Assembly (NCBI GenBank): GCA_949299535.1
Contig: CASGAQ010000004.1
Location: 85,468 to 125,068, forward strand
Length of the DNA: 39,601 nt
Reading direction: 5' to 3'
DNA from: an uncultured Eubacteriales bacterium
GTDB lineage: Bacteria > Bacillota > Clostridia > Oscillospirales > CAG-272
How positions within the stretch are numbered: position 1 is the stretch's first letter; each line of letters opens with the position of its first letter. The notes under the pieces were generated by a model that was not told the origin of the DNA, made no database searches, and saw only the letters and a program-made list of their open reading frames with translations. A program made the position numbers and the translations under genes. Shown one piece after another: positions 8,334-17,169 of the stretch.

Positions 8334-8612
8334 TCAGTATTCAAAAACGCCGTCCGAAAACAGGGCTTTTGTTTCTGACGGAAGCACGAAATTACTGTGC
8401 ATTTTTCGGAAAAGATTCAGTGCGGCGGATTTATCCGAGGCAAGTTCCGAAATATAAAAATCATGCTCCTGAGATTTTTGTTTCATTGTGATCAGAGCAG
8501 AATAAACATAATCTCCGTCAGTACCGTTTTCAAAAAGTCTGTAAGTCAGACAAAGGTCTTCTGTACGGCTTGTTTGTTTATCGATGATCGAACTGTTGTA
8601 AAAATGTACCAT
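8334..8612 (-). CDS. Small conserved clostridial protein (DUF6514-like)
   Basis: A 92-residue soluble protein beginning MVHFYNSSIIDKQTSR. It has a central alternating-strand segment (LCLTYRLFENG, YVYSALITMKQ) and an ALNLFRKMHSNFVLPSE helix near the end. It resembles the DUF6514 family of short clostridial proteins of unknown role; this is recalled similarity, not a search result. A GGAGG site precedes the ATG. It lies upstream of nrdR on the same strand but is separated from it by the nrdR promoter. Confidence 0.75.
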   Translation of the reverse strand: MVHFYNSSIIDKQTSRTEDLCLTYRLFENGTDGDYVYSALITMKQKSQEHDFYISELASDKSAALNLFRKMHSNFVLPSETKALFSDGVFEY

Positions 8613-8960
8613 ATGGTTTCCTCCGATGTTGAATGCATAATTTCAGGATAAAGCTTTTTCGGCTCCATGTAAAGTCAAAAATAACTTTTGAAAGCGGAAA
8701 AGCTCGCGCTTTTTCGACAAACGAAGAAAAGCTCGGCTGGTATTATAGCGATTTTTCTTTCCATGCTTGTCATATTTTGTCGATAAATCTATGTTTTTTG
8801 CATAAATCGGGAAAAGACGCATAAATATGCCAAAAGCGGCAACATTTGAAGCTGGCTAAAACATATTCGATATGTTAGAATATGTTTGTAAGAAGCAAGC
8901 AATAAAATTATTCTTGCGATTCAAAAATCAATATGACAGAAAACAGGAAAGGGTGAGGAT
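8613..8960. other. 348-base divergent intergenic region
   Basis: No gene is visible here. On the minus strand TATAAT (8747-8742) could serve the small gene ending at 8334, but no clear -35 box accompanies it. On the plus strand there is a promoter at 8886-8914, and just upstream of it a cluster of three related half-sites. Confidence 0.6.
8861..8914 (+). promoter_or_regulatory. Promoter with palindromic operator candidate
   Basis: ACATATTC (8861-8868) and GAATATGT (8878-8885) form an eight-base inverted repeat, and ATATGT at 8870-8875 gives a third half-site. Directly after it comes TTGTAA (8886-8891), a 17-base spacer and TATTCT (8909-8914). The arrangement suggests regulated expression of the small membrane protein gene at 8961. 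The binding protein is unknown. Confidence 0.5.
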
Positions 8961-9212
8961 ATGAAGAAAATAAGAAGTATAATGAATTTGGCTTTTTGTG
9001 ATTTTTCACGTCTGATACTGAAGTTGACGGTTCCGATGGTTGCGGTGCAGGCGGCATATTTGATATATTACATAATTTCACGCGATATGTTTGCTGTTTT
9101 TGCCGCTTATGATATCGTTGTAAATATCATTCAGAGCGTGCTCATGAGTTTGCTTCTGAGCATAGGCGGCTGTTTGTTTATGGATTTTTTGGAGCGAAAC
9201 AAGTTAAAATAA
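8961..9212 (+). CDS. Small membrane protein of unknown function
   Basis: An 83-residue protein with two strongly hydrophobic segments, about residues 18-40 and 48-75, and a short charged tail ERNKLK. I do not recognise a family. The ATG follows a GGTGAGG ribosome site at good distance. The gene is monocistronic: it has its own promoter with an operator-like palindrome and ends a few bases before a terminator. That clean arrangement supports a real gene despite its size. Confidence 0.7.
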   Translation: MKKIRSIMNLAFCDFSRLILKLTVPMVAVQAAYLIYYIISRDMFAVFAAYDIVVNIIQSVLMSLLLSIGGCLFMDFLERNKLK

Positions 9213-9239
9213 AAAATTCCCGTATGACGGGAATTTTTT
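9211..9239. terminator. Bidirectional rho-independent terminator
   Basis: AAAAAATTCCCGT (9211-9223) and ACGGGAATTTTTT (9227-9239) pair around a three-base loop. The stem is symmetric with A/T runs, so it serves both the small membrane protein gene and the minus-strand dus gene that ends at 9253. Confidence 0.9.
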
Positions 9240-9252
9240 ATTTTCTGAATAT

Positions 9253-10260
9253 TTATGCTTCCGTTGATGTCTCAAGTTCTTCCACATAAGACAATAAAGT
9301 TTCACGGACTTCCTCAAAAGAATCCATAATATTTATTTTGGCGCGGATAGCGGCGGACCCGCGAAGCGATTTTGTAAAGTGCGCGATGTGTACGCGGCTC
9401 TCTCGCAGACCTGCATATTCTCCTTTGTCCTCTATGCGCAGCTTTGTTTCCGAAAGAGCTTCTTCGATACGGTCTCTCGGAGTCGGCGGAATGTATTCTT
9501 TGTGTTCAAGCGCGGCTTTTATCTCCGCAAAAATATATGGGTTGCCTATTGCTCCGCGAGCTATTGCAACGGCGTCGCAGCCGGTTTGTGAAAACATATT
9601 CATCGCGCTTTCGGCAGAAAAGATATCGCCGTTTCCTATGACGGGTATAGACAATACTTTTTTGACTTTGCCTATATATGAGATATCAACACCCGGAGAA
9701 TAGAACTGCTCGCGGGTGCGGGCATGTATGCATACTGCGTCTGCACCGGCTGACTCGGCGATTTTTGCCATTTCCGATACGTTAATGCTTTCTTTGTCCC
9801 AGCCAAGACGCATTTTTACCGTTACGGGAGTGTTTCCCGAGGCGGTTTTGACAGCGCGGATTATCTTTCCTGCCAAAGCGGGGGCTTTCATCAGGGCACT
9901 GCCCTCGCCGTTTTTTACGACTTTGGGCACGGGACACCCCATGTTTATGTCTATCGCGGCACATGGAGTTCCTGCCTTTTCCGATTCATTTATAAGAAAG
10001 TCTGCCGCACGAGCCATAAATTCGGGTTCGCTTCCGAATATCTGAAGCGCTATCGGCATTTCCTCTTTACGTATTTTTGCAAGCAGGGGGGTTTTTTTGT
10101 CGTTATAGCATATTGCTTTTGCCGATATCATCTCTGAAACGAGATAGTCCGCTCCGAATCTTTTGCAAGACACGCGAAAAGCGTAATCTCCCTCTCCCGC
10201 CATCGGCGCAAGTATTATTTTCCCGAAAAAGTCGTTTTTCTTTTCTTTGCTATGCGGCAT
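9253..10260 (-). CDS. dus: tRNA-dihydrouridine synthase
   Basis: This 335-residue FMN enzyme of the DusB-like group reduces uridine in tRNA D-loops. The TIM-barrel starts with IILAPMAGEGDYAFR. The active-site cysteine lies in NMGCPVPKVVKNGEGSALM, and the phosphate-binding loop in VIGNGDIFSAESA is followed by AIARGAIGNPYIF. The C-terminal helical domain contains the family's RESRVHIAHFTK segment. I chose the ATG at 10260 because AAGGAG stands nine bases upstream; an in-frame ATG at 10287 has no ribosome site. The gene is transcribed alone, away from nadB. Confidence 0.94.
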   Translation of the reverse strand: MPHSKEKKNDFFGKIILAPMAGEGDYAFRVSCKRFGADYLVSEMISAKAICYNDKKTPLLAKIRKEEMPIALQIFGSEPEFMARAADFLINESEKAGTPCAAIDINMGCPVPKVVKNGEGSALMKAPALAGKIIRAVKTASGNTPVTVKMRLGWDKESINVSEMAKIAESAGADAVCIHARTREQFYSPGVDISYIGKVKKVLSIPVIGNGDIFSAESAMNMFSQTGCDAVAIARGAIGNPYIFAEIKAALEHKEYIPPTPRDRIEEALSETKLRIEDKGEYAGLRESRVHIAHFTKSLRGSAAIRAKINIMDSFEEVRETLLSYVEELETSTEA

Positions 10261-10306
10261 TTTGCCGTACTCCTTTTGTTTTGACATACTGTTTGATACA
10301 ACAAAT

Positions 10307-10335
10307 ATAATACAACATCGTCGCCGAAAAGTAAA
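10307..10335 (-). promoter_or_regulatory. Promoter of the dus gene
   Basis: On the minus strand TTTACT (10335-10330), a 17-base spacer and TATTAT (10312-10307) form a moderate sigma-A promoter about 47 bases upstream of the start codon. Confidence 0.5.
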
Positions 10336-10404
10336 CAGAAAAATTTCTTTGATATAAAATGCTTTTTCAAAATCAGAAAAAACGATTTAAATCTATTGAA
10401 AGAT

Positions 10405-10434
10405 TTGAGGTTTTATGTTATTATATTCTATAAT
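10405..10434 (+). promoter_or_regulatory. Promoter and leader of the nad operon
   Basis: TTGAGG (10405-10410) and TATAAT (10429-10434) are 18 bases apart. The roughly 115-base leader holds the inverted repeat TGAAATA / TATTTCA (10462-10468 and 10473-10479) with a four-base centre, a possible repressor site. No known riboswitch fold was recognised in this AT-rich leader. Confidence 0.6.
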
Positions 10435-10553
10435 AACTGAAAATAACTATAAATGATATTGTGAAATAATTATATTTCAATTATATTGCAATATTCTGTC
10501 TGAAATGATTGAACCATAATTTGCCGCTTGGCACGTGAAAGAAGGAATTTTTA

Positions 10554-12095
10554 ATGAAACGTTATCTCTTGAACGAAAATCTTAATATGTTACCTGTTGA
10601 AAAGACTGACGTCCTTATCGTAGGCTCCGGAATAGCAGGGCTTTATTCGGCGCTGCACTTCGACACGTCGATGAAGGTGACGGTCATAACAAAGGCTACT
10701 ATTGAAAAATCCAATTCGTGGCTCGCTCAAGGCGGTATCGCGTCCGTTATCGCACCGGACGATATTTACGAATCTCATATAGAAGATACGCTGAAAGCAG
10801 GCGCGGGACTTTGCGACGAGGCCGCGGTCAAACTTCTGGTGGAAGAAGGTCCGAAGGATATACGCGAACTTTGCGAACTGAGCGTTCCGTTTGATCAGAA
10901 CGCCGAGGGAGAACTTCTTATAACACGCGAAGGCGGTCACAGCCGCAGACGTATCGTTCACTGCGGCGGTGATGCTACCGGCAGAGAAACTACAAGAAGA
11001 CTCGGAGAGATAGCTCTTGCAAGAAAACATATCAATATACTTTTCGACACCTACCTTATAGATGTCCTTACCGACGAGGACGGCGTTTACGGCGCTGTTA
11101 TTTCCGACGGTCAGCCGAGAATCTTGCTTTGCTCAAACGTGATAATCGCTACGGGCGGAGCGGGTTATCTTTACACGACTACTACCAATCCGAACGGAGC
11201 GGTCGGCGATGGTATAGCCGCTTCCGCACGAGCAGGAGCTTCCATTTTCGGAATGGAGCTTGTCCAGTTCCACCCGACGACGCTTGCTACGGACAACCAT
11301 CCTTCAAAGCGCGCATTTCTTATTTCGGAAGCAGTGCGCGGCGAGGGAGGCATTCTCAGAAACAGTAAAGGCGAAGCTTTTATGCAGGACAAGCATCCTC
11401 TGGCGGATCTGGCGCCTCGAGATATAGTTACGCGTCAGATAATAAAGGAAATGGAGCGCACGGGCGAAGACAAGATGTTCCTTGACGTTTCTTCAATGAG
11501 TCCGGATTTTTTTGAAAAACGATTCCCGACCATATTCAGCGAATGTCAAGCTCGCGGAATAGACGTTCCTCACGAATGGATCCCCATCCGTCCTTCCCAG
11601 CACTATCTTATGGGAGGTATAAAAACAGACCTTAACGCACAGACAAATGTAAAAGGACTTTATGCCTGCGGTGAGTGTTCCTCTACCGGCGTTCACGGAG
11701 CAAACCGACTTGCAAGCAACTCTATGCTCGAATGTCTTGTTTTCGGAAGACGCGCCGCCGAACACATCATGCAGAATTTCCGTCCCGTCAAATATAAAAC
11801 GCTTCTTTGTGATAATTCGTCGGATATTCCGGCAATTTCCGAAAATGAGATAAAAGAAAAGACTGCTGTCATACGCGCTGCAGTAACAAAATATGCAGGT
11901 CCCGTGCGTACGTTATCCGGCATGACGGAAGGTAAGCGTATAATCGACGGACTTTTTGAAGAAGCCCAGAAATACAAACTTGTAAAAGAAGCCGATTTTT
12001 GCTACTATAATATGCTTTCATGCGCCAAAATGATACTTGACGGCGCGATAGCAAGAAAAGAAAGCATCGGCGCACATTATGTAGTGGAGGATTGA
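10554..12095 (+). CDS. nadB: L-aspartate oxidase
   Basis: This 513-residue flavoprotein oxidises L-aspartate to iminoaspartate, the first step of de novo NAD synthesis. The dinucleotide-binding motif is VLIVGSGIAGLYSAL near the N-terminus. Family blocks include NSWLAQGGIASV, HCGGDATGRETTR, the catalytic-region QFHPTTLAT, and GLYACGECSSTGVHGANRL near residue 375. The C-terminal helical domain is complete. An AAGGAA ribosome site precedes the ATG. nadC follows after three bases, so the two are co-transcribed. The quinolinate synthase gene nadA, needed between these steps, is not in the window. Confidence 0.96.
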   Translation: MKRYLLNENLNMLPVEKTDVLIVGSGIAGLYSALHFDTSMKVTVITKATIEKSNSWLAQGGIASVIAPDDIYESHIEDTLKAGAGLCDEAAVKLLVEEGPKDIRELCELSVPFDQNAEGELLITREGGHSRRRIVHCGGDATGRETTRRLGEIALARKHINILFDTYLIDVLTDEDGVYGAVISDGQPRILLCSNVIIATGGAGYLYTTTTNPNGAVGDGIAASARAGASIFGMELVQFHPTTLATDNHPSKRAFLISEAVRGEGGILRNSKGEAFMQDKHPLADLAPRDIVTRQIIKEMERTGEDKMFLDVSSMSPDFFEKRFPTIFSECQARGIDVPHEWIPIRPSQHYLMGGIKTDLNAQTNVKGLYACGECSSTGVHGANRLASNSMLECLVFGRRAAEHIMQNFRPVKYKTLLCDNSSDIPAISENEIKEKTAVIRAAVTKYAGPVRTLSGMTEGKRIIDGLFEEAQKYKLVKEADFCYYNMLSCAKMILDGAIARKESIGAHYVVED

Positions 12096-12098
12096 AAT

Positions 12099-12965
12099 AT
12101 GAAAAACAACGAATTTGACCTTTATTTGCCTGAGGTCGACGATATTCTTATACGCGCGCTCAAAGAGGATGTCGGCAGCGGAGATATAACGACTCGTTCC
12201 ACTGTTCCCGCCGACAGAATAGCTCACGGCAGATATGTGGCAAAGGAAAGCGGAGTTATCTGCGGTTTGTTCATATGCCAAAGAGTTTTTGCGCTTGTCG
12301 GAGGAAATGTAGATTTCAAACCTCTCAAGAGCGACGGCGATCATGTTGAAAAGGGCGAGGTAATTGCCGAGGTATCCGGAAATGCCCGCAATATTCTGAC
12401 GGGCGAGCGCGTCGGCCTTAATCTTTTGCAGCATCTTTCCGGTATTGCTACAATGACGGCAAAAACCGTTGCCGCCGTCAAAGGAACGAATGCAAAGATA
12501 GTTGACACACGCAAGGCGACACCGGGACTTCGTATACTTGAAAAATACGCCGTCAGAGTAGGCGGAGGCACGAATCACCGTTTTAATCTTGCCGACGGCG
12601 TACTTATAAAGGATAATCATATAGTAGCTTCCGGTTCAATTACCAATGCGGTTGCGGCTGCAAGAAAAAATGTTCCTCACACGATTAAGATCGAAGTAGA
12701 GATAGAAACATTCCCCCAGCTCAACGAAACGATTGAGGCGGGCGCTGATATAATCATGCTCGACAATATGTCCGTCGAGGATATGGCGCGTGCTGTTGAG
12801 ATAGTGGCAGGCAGAGCCATTACGGAAGCCAGCGGAAATATGGGTGACAAAACTGCTGACGAGCTTCTTGCAGTTGCCAAGACAGGCGTTGATATTATAA
12901 GTGTAGGCTCGCTTACGCACAGCGTTCATGCGATGGATATCAGCTTGAAACTTACCATGGACTGA
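12099..12965 (+). CDS. nadC: Nicotinate-nucleotide pyrophosphorylase (quinolinate phosphoribosyltransferase)
   Basis: This 288-residue enzyme converts quinolinate and PRPP to nicotinate mononucleotide. The family core is clear: ALKEDVGSGDITT at the N-terminus, LNLLQHLSGIAT, then DTRKATPGLRILEKYAV, GGGTNHRFNLADGVLIKDNHI, and IKIEVEIET carrying the acidic metal-site residues. GSLTHSVHAMDISLK closes the barrel. It starts three bases after nadB, with GTGGAGG as ribosome site, and is followed 17 bases later by the dehydratase-like gene. Confidence 0.96.
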   Translation: MKNNEFDLYLPEVDDILIRALKEDVGSGDITTRSTVPADRIAHGRYVAKESGVICGLFICQRVFALVGGNVDFKPLKSDGDHVEKGEVIAEVSGNARNILTGERVGLNLLQHLSGIATMTAKTVAAVKGTNAKIVDTRKATPGLRILEKYAVRVGGGTNHRFNLADGVLIKDNHIVASGSITNAVAAARKNVPHTIKIEVEIETFPQLNETIEAGADIIMLDNMSVEDMARAVEIVAGRAITEASGNMGDKTADELLAVAKTGVDIISVGSLTHSVHAMDISLKLTMD

Positions 12966-12982
12966 ATTTTCGGAGGAAAATG

Positions 12983-13993
12983 ATGAAAAACGAAACCTCG
13001 CCGAATGATTTTGACGCAGATAAGGCAGAAGACATTATTTCCGAAAATCTTGAATATATCTTCCGCACCGAGGCTTCGGTTTGTGAACGTAAGTTTGCTC
13101 ATTTAAAAGAACGGGCTCGCCTTATAGCGAGCAGGCTTAAAGAGCTTGCCGGCGGTAAGGATATAATGGAGGCTGTTTCTCATTTCTATGAGGCTTCTGA
13201 AATATACTCTTCCATGAAAGGAAGAAAGCCGGAATTTGAGAACTACTTTTCTCAGGCGAGTGCCGATGATTCCGCCTGTCTTTCGGAGTATTCCGGACGC
13301 TTTGAGGATCTCTATCTATGCAAGAGTATTTCTCGTTTCGACGAAAAAACATATTCAACGGAAGACGTTGTGAGCTGGCTCTCCGATAAAGAGCGTGAGA
13401 TCACCGATTCGCGCGGAGATAAAAAGATATCTTTTGTGAGGGGAAACCAATCCGGACGGGCTTTTGAGATGTTTGCCCGATTTGTTCCGGGCGTACTTGC
13501 GGAATATGAGGAAGATTTTAAGAGCGCCTGCGAAGCGGTAGCCGGCGGCGAATCCACTTATGCCATAGTTCCGGTGGAAAACTCACTCGACGGAAGACTT
13601 AACGGATTTTACAGACTTATCGAAAAGTATGCGCTTTCCGTCGTGCTTTCCGCAGACGTCGTTTCAGATGACGGTGAAAGCAGTACAAAATTTGCGCTGG
13701 TATACAAAAATTTCGAAATAATCTGTTCGTGCGGCTCTCAAATGTTCGAGTGCCGCATAACGCTCGGACATCAAAGCGAGCTTGGCAATATAATACTTGC
13801 CGCAGATTACTTCGGCGCAGAGCTTTGCAAGATATATTCGCTCCCGCTCTCGTCAAGCGGGAGGGAAAATTCGTTCGGTATCATTTTCCGAATGGACGAA
13901 GCCGATATTGCCGGTTTTTTCTGTTATCTTTTTCTTGAATATCCTCAATTTTCTTCTGTCGGACTTTATAACTCTGTCGGGGAGGAGATATGA
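12983..13993 (+). CDS. Divergent prephenate-dehydratase-like protein with ACT-like C-terminus
   Basis: This 336-residue protein has three parts. Residues about 1-145 are helical and acidic, without a recognisable chorismate-mutase motif. Residues 148-250 match the prephenate dehydratase pattern: FVRGNQSGRAFEMFAR for the first loop, YAIVPVENSLDGRL with the conserved ENS, and SSTKFALVY in place of the TRF motif, with the threonine kept. The last 80 residues look like an ACT domain (CRITLGHQSELGNII) but lack the usual ESRP phenylalanine-binding motif. It may be a true but divergent PheA or a regulator derived from one. The second of two adjacent ATGs is preferred because GGAGG lies six bases upstream. 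It overlaps ruvC by four bases. Confidence 0.75.
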   Translation: MKNETSPNDFDADKAEDIISENLEYIFRTEASVCERKFAHLKERARLIASRLKELAGGKDIMEAVSHFYEASEIYSSMKGRKPEFENYFSQASADDSACLSEYSGRFEDLYLCKSISRFDEKTYSTEDVVSWLSDKEREITDSRGDKKISFVRGNQSGRAFEMFARFVPGVLAEYEEDFKSACEAVAGGESTYAIVPVENSLDGRLNGFYRLIEKYALSVVLSADVVSDDGESSTKFALVYKNFEIICSCGSQMFECRITLGHQSELGNIILAADYFGAELCKIYSLPLSSSGRENSFGIIFRMDEADIAGFFCYLFLEYPQFSSVGLYNSVGEEI

Positions 13994-14505
13994 GAATAAT
14001 AGGAATAGATCCGGGTATCGCTATCGTCGGTTACGGCGTTATCGATGCCGAAAGGGGAAGATTCAAGCTTGTCGCAATGGGAGCTTCGCGTACTCCGACC
14101 GGTATACCGGTAGAAAAACGCGTTGAAATGGTTTACGACGATATATGCGAACTTATAGATACTTATAAGCCTGACTGTATGTCATGCGAAGAGTTGTTTT
14201 TCAACACCAACCAAAAGACGGCTATTGCCGTCGCGCAGGCGCGAGGAGTAATACTCTTGGCGGCCATGAAAAAGAATGTAGATTTTTATGAATACACTCC
14301 GCTTCAAGTAAAACAGTCCGTTGTCGGATACGGCAGGGCTGAGAAAAGACAGGTCATGGAAATGGTGAAGATGTTTTTGCACCTTGAGAAAGTGCCGAAG
14401 CTTGACGATACGGCTGACGCTCTTGCGCTTGCGATATGCCATGCACATGCTTCGGAATCAAAAATACGAGATTTCTACAATAAGAAAAAAGAAAGATTGC
14501 TGTAA
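13990..14505 (+). CDS. ruvC: Holliday junction endonuclease RuvC
   Basis: This 171-residue resolvase cuts four-way DNA junctions during recombination repair. It has an RNase H-like fold with the catalytic acids visible: Asp in IGIDPGIAIVGYG, Glu in SCEELFF, and the pair in LDDTADALALAICHA. The helix VKQSVVGYGRAEKRQV carries the DNA-binding positions. Length is usual for the family. It begins inside the stop of the dehydratase-like gene (ATGA), so it is translated from the nad transcript, an unusual partner for ruvC. Confidence 0.97.
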   Translation: MRIIGIDPGIAIVGYGVIDAERGRFKLVAMGASRTPTGIPVEKRVEMVYDDICELIDTYKPDCMSCEELFFNTNQKTAIAVAQARGVILLAAMKKNVDFYEYTPLQVKQSVVGYGRAEKRQVMEMVKMFLHLEKVPKLDDTADALALAICHAHASESKIRDFYNKKKERLL

Positions 14506-14568
14506 CTTTTTTGTCTTAATGATTTGCGGCGGATTCGATTATGCTGATTACACGAAAGGAATTTCAAA

Positions 14569-15180
14569 ATGTTCTATTATGTTCGCGGAGAACTTGTTCT
14601 TACCGAGCCCGGTGTTGCCATAGTGGATTGCTGCGGGGTAGGCTATAAGCTTATTGTAAGCGACAATACGCTCGGCAGTCTTGCCGCAATGAATAAAAAC
14701 GAAGTCTTGCTTTACACATATCTATATATACGCGAGGACGCGGTAGATCTTATCGGCTTTGCGACAAAAGAGGAAATGTCTGCTTTCAAAATGCTCATAA
14801 CCGTTTCCGGTATAGGTCCGAAAGTTGCGATCTCAATACTTTCGTTGCTTTCCGTAGAAAAATTCGCCCTCGCCGTTTCATCTCAGGATATAAAAACGAT
14901 ATCAAAAGCTTCCGGTGTAGGCAAAAAAAGCGCTGAGCGTATAGTGCTGGAGTTAAGGGAAAAAGTGGCAAAAGCATTTGCCGTAACAGGAGCTTCCGCT
15001 GTTGAGACTGTAGAGGAAGAAGCGGGATTCGGAGGCGCATACGAAGAAGCCGAAAAAGCGCTTATGGTACTCGGATACACGAAAGCGGAGGCTCAGGCGG
15101 CGCTGAAAGGCGTTTCTCCTACCGCTACGCTTGAGGAGATGGTCTCATCGGCTTTGAAAAAAATGGCATTACGTTTTTGA
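14569..15180 (+). CDS. ruvA: Holliday junction branch migration protein RuvA
   Basis: A 203-residue junction-recognition subunit. The N-terminal OB fold starts MFYYVRGELVLTEPGVAIVD, and two helix-hairpin-helix motifs follow (LITVSGIGPKVAISIL and ISKASGVGKKSAERIVLEL). The C-terminal RuvB-binding domain (EEAEKALMVLGYTKAEAQAAL) comes after a flexible linker. Tetramers hold the junction for RuvB. It lies 63 bases after ruvC and 16 before ruvB. Confidence 0.97.
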   Translation: MFYYVRGELVLTEPGVAIVDCCGVGYKLIVSDNTLGSLAAMNKNEVLLYTYLYIREDAVDLIGFATKEEMSAFKMLITVSGIGPKVAISILSLLSVEKFALAVSSQDIKTISKASGVGKKSAERIVLELREKVAKAFAVTGASAVETVEEEAGFGGAYEEAEKALMVLGYTKAEAQAALKGVSPTATLEEMVSSALKKMALRF

Positions 15181-15196
15181 TTGCAGGAGTATATGA

Positions 15197-16285
15197 ATGA
15201 TCGATAAATTTGACACTTCCGGCGCGTCCTCTTATGACGGCGACGAACGAATAATAGCGGCGTCTTACCGTGAAGAGGACAATGATATAGAAAGCGGACT
15301 TCGTCCGCACGCCCTTGATGAATATGTGGGGCAGGAAAAGGCAAAGGAAAATCTGAAGATTTACATTGAAGCCGCAAAACGGCGTGCAGATGCGCTGGAT
15401 CATGTGCTTTTGTACGGACCTCCCGGACTCGGAAAGACGACTCTTTCGAATATAATAGCGAATGAACTCGGAGTTAATATCCGTATAACTTCCGGTCCTG
15501 CGATAGAAAAGCAGGGAGACCTTGCGGCTATACTTACGAATCTCTCTGAGAACGATGTGCTTTTTATTGATGAGATACATCGCCTTTCACGAAATGTGGA
15601 GGAGATTCTTTATCCTGCGATGGAAGATTTTGTTCTTGATATAATAATCGGTAAAGGTCCGGCGGCTCGAAGCCTGCGTCTGCCTTTACCTAAATTTACT
15701 CTTATAGGCGCGACGACGCGTGCGGGCCAGCTTTCAACGCCTCTCAGAGACCGTTTCGGCGTAATGCTGAGACTGGAGCTGTATACGCCGGAAGAACTTT
15801 CTCGTATAATAAAGAGGAGCGCGGGTATTCTTGACATAATGATAGAAGACGATGGCGCAGTCGAGATAGCGAAGCGCTCGCGCGGAACGCCTCGAATCGC
15901 AAACAGACTTCTCAAGCGCGTCCGCGATTACGCTCAGGTCAAGGGCGATGGCAATATCACCCGTCAGATAGCTGATAAGGCTTTGAATATGCTGGAGATA
16001 GACGAGTTGGGGCTTGATAATATCGACAGGCGAATGCTCACGACTATAATAAAACTTTACAGCGGAGGTCCTGTCGGTCTTGAGACACTTGCGGCGACGA
16101 TAGGCGAAGAAGCCGTTACTCTTGAAGATGTGTATGAGCCGTATCTCATGCAGATAGGATTTCTGAGCCGCACGCCGCGCGGAAGATGCGTAACGCGTCT
16201 CGCTTATGAGCATTTGGGAATAAACTTCGGCAGCGATACAGGCGTCGGAGAACAGATAAAAATAAATTTGGACGAAGGATTTTAA
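15197..16285 (+). CDS. ruvB: Holliday junction branch migration helicase RuvB
   Basis: This 362-residue AAA+ motor pumps DNA through the RuvA-held junction. It has Walker [11 protein letters not shown], Walker [11 protein letters not shown], sensor 1 in LIGATTRAG, the arginine finger in LRDRFG, and the C-terminal winged helix with [11 protein letters not shown]. The N-terminus has the family's [19 protein letters not shown]. The ATG at 15197 follows CAGGAG. With the two upstream genes it completes the RuvABC set, all in one transcription unit. Confidence 0.98.
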   Translation: MIDKFDTSGASSYDGDERIIAASYREEDNDIESGLRPHALDEYVGQEKAKENLKIYIEAAKRRADALDHVLLYGPPGLGKTTLSNIIANELGVNIRITSGPAIEKQGDLAAILTNLSENDVLFIDEIHRLSRNVEEILYPAMEDFVLDIIIGKGPAARSLRLPLPKFTLIGATTRAGQLSTPLRDRFGVMLRLELYTPEELSRIIKRSAGILDIMIEDDGAVEIAKRSRGTPRIANRLLKRVRDYAQVKGDGNITRQIADKALNMLEIDELGLDNIDRRMLTTIIKLYSGGPVGLETLAATIGEEAVTLEDVYEPYLMQIGFLSRTPRGRCVTRLAYEHLGINFGSDTGVGEQIKINLDEGF

Positions 16286-16290
16286 GTTAA

Positions 16291-17151
16291 ATGTGGATAG
16301 CAGACGGTTGGAAAGATTATGAACTTTTGGATACATCGGACGGACTTCGTCTTGAGCGTTGGGGCGGATACACTCTCGTTCGTCCTGATCCTCAGGTTAT
16401 ATGGAAAGGCGTAAAGCAAAGTCCTCTCTGGAAAAAAGCCGACGGCGTTTATTCACGCGAAGGCGGAGGCGGAAAATGGTCTCGCCTTGCCGTTCCCGAA
16501 AGCTGGAATATAAAATACGGCGAAAAGCTGTGTTTCAAAATAAAACCCATGGGATTTAAGCATACGGGACTTTTTCCTGAACAAGCAGTAAACTGGGATT
16601 GGTTTTCCGAACTCATAAAAAATGCGGATCGTCACGTAAAGGTATTGAATCTTTTTGCGTATACGGGCGGAGCTACTGTTGCGGCTGCCGCCGCGGGAGC
16701 TTCCGTTTGTCATGTGGACGCTTCCAAGGGCATGGTTCAGACTGCAAAAGAAAATGCGGCGCTGTCCGGACTTGCCGACGCTTCGATAAGATATATCGTT
16801 GACGACTGCGAAAAATTCGTAGAGCGTGAAATTCGCCGCGGAAATAAATACGACGGTATCATTATGGACCCTCCTTCATACGGCAGAGGTCCGGGGGGAG
16901 AGTTATGGAAACTTGAGGACTGCATAGGAAGATTTGTTTCCTCGTCGGCCAAATTGCTCTCCGACGAACCTCTTTTCTTCTTGCTCAACTCCTATACTAC
17001 GGGACTTTCAGCTTCGACCATGGGATATATACTCGAACTTGAAGTAGAGAAAAAATTCGGCGGAAAAGTGATATCCGACGAGATAGGACTGCGTGTAAAG
17101 CAGACAGGCGCTCCGCTTCCGTGCGGCGCTTCGTCAAGATGGACAAAATAA
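16291..17151 (+). CDS. Class I SAM-dependent methyltransferase (RlmI/RlmK-like)
   Basis: A 286-residue Rossmann-fold methyltransferase. Motif I is LNLFAYTGGATVAAAAAG, followed by acidic VDASKGMV for the SAM ribose, and motif IV is MDPPSYGRGPGG. This DPPSYG form is typical of the group that methylates rRNA bases (RlmI/RlmK relatives), and the N-terminal 90 residues are beta-rich. Target base and position cannot be read from sequence. It starts six bases after ruvB and ends 18 before ecfA1, so it probably belongs to the same transcript. Confidence 0.85.
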   Translation: MWIADGWKDYELLDTSDGLRLERWGGYTLVRPDPQVIWKGVKQSPLWKKADGVYSREGGGGKWSRLAVPESWNIKYGEKLCFKIKPMGFKHTGLFPEQAVNWDWFSELIKNADRHVKVLNLFAYTGGATVAAAAAGASVCHVDASKGMVQTAKENAALSGLADASIRYIVDDCEKFVEREIRRGNKYDGIIMDPPSYGRGPGGELWKLEDCIGRFVSSSAKLLSDEPLFFLLNSYTTGLSASTMGYILELEVEKKFGGKVISDEIGLRVKQTGAPLPCGASSRWTK

Positions 17152-17169
17152 ATTTTTTAAGGAATAAAA

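Noticed and set aside
10435..10553. Riboswitch in the nad leader
   Set aside because: The leader is AT-rich with only a short palindrome; no conserved NAD-riboswitch core was recognised.
12018..12620. 200-residue open frame on the minus strand across nadB/nadC
   Set aside because: It lies entirely antisense to two well-supported genes, has no ribosome site and shows no recognisable domain.
15734..16336. 200-residue open frame antisense to ruvB
   Set aside because: Overlaps the conserved ruvB on the opposite strand and has basic/aromatic composition typical of spurious antisense frames.
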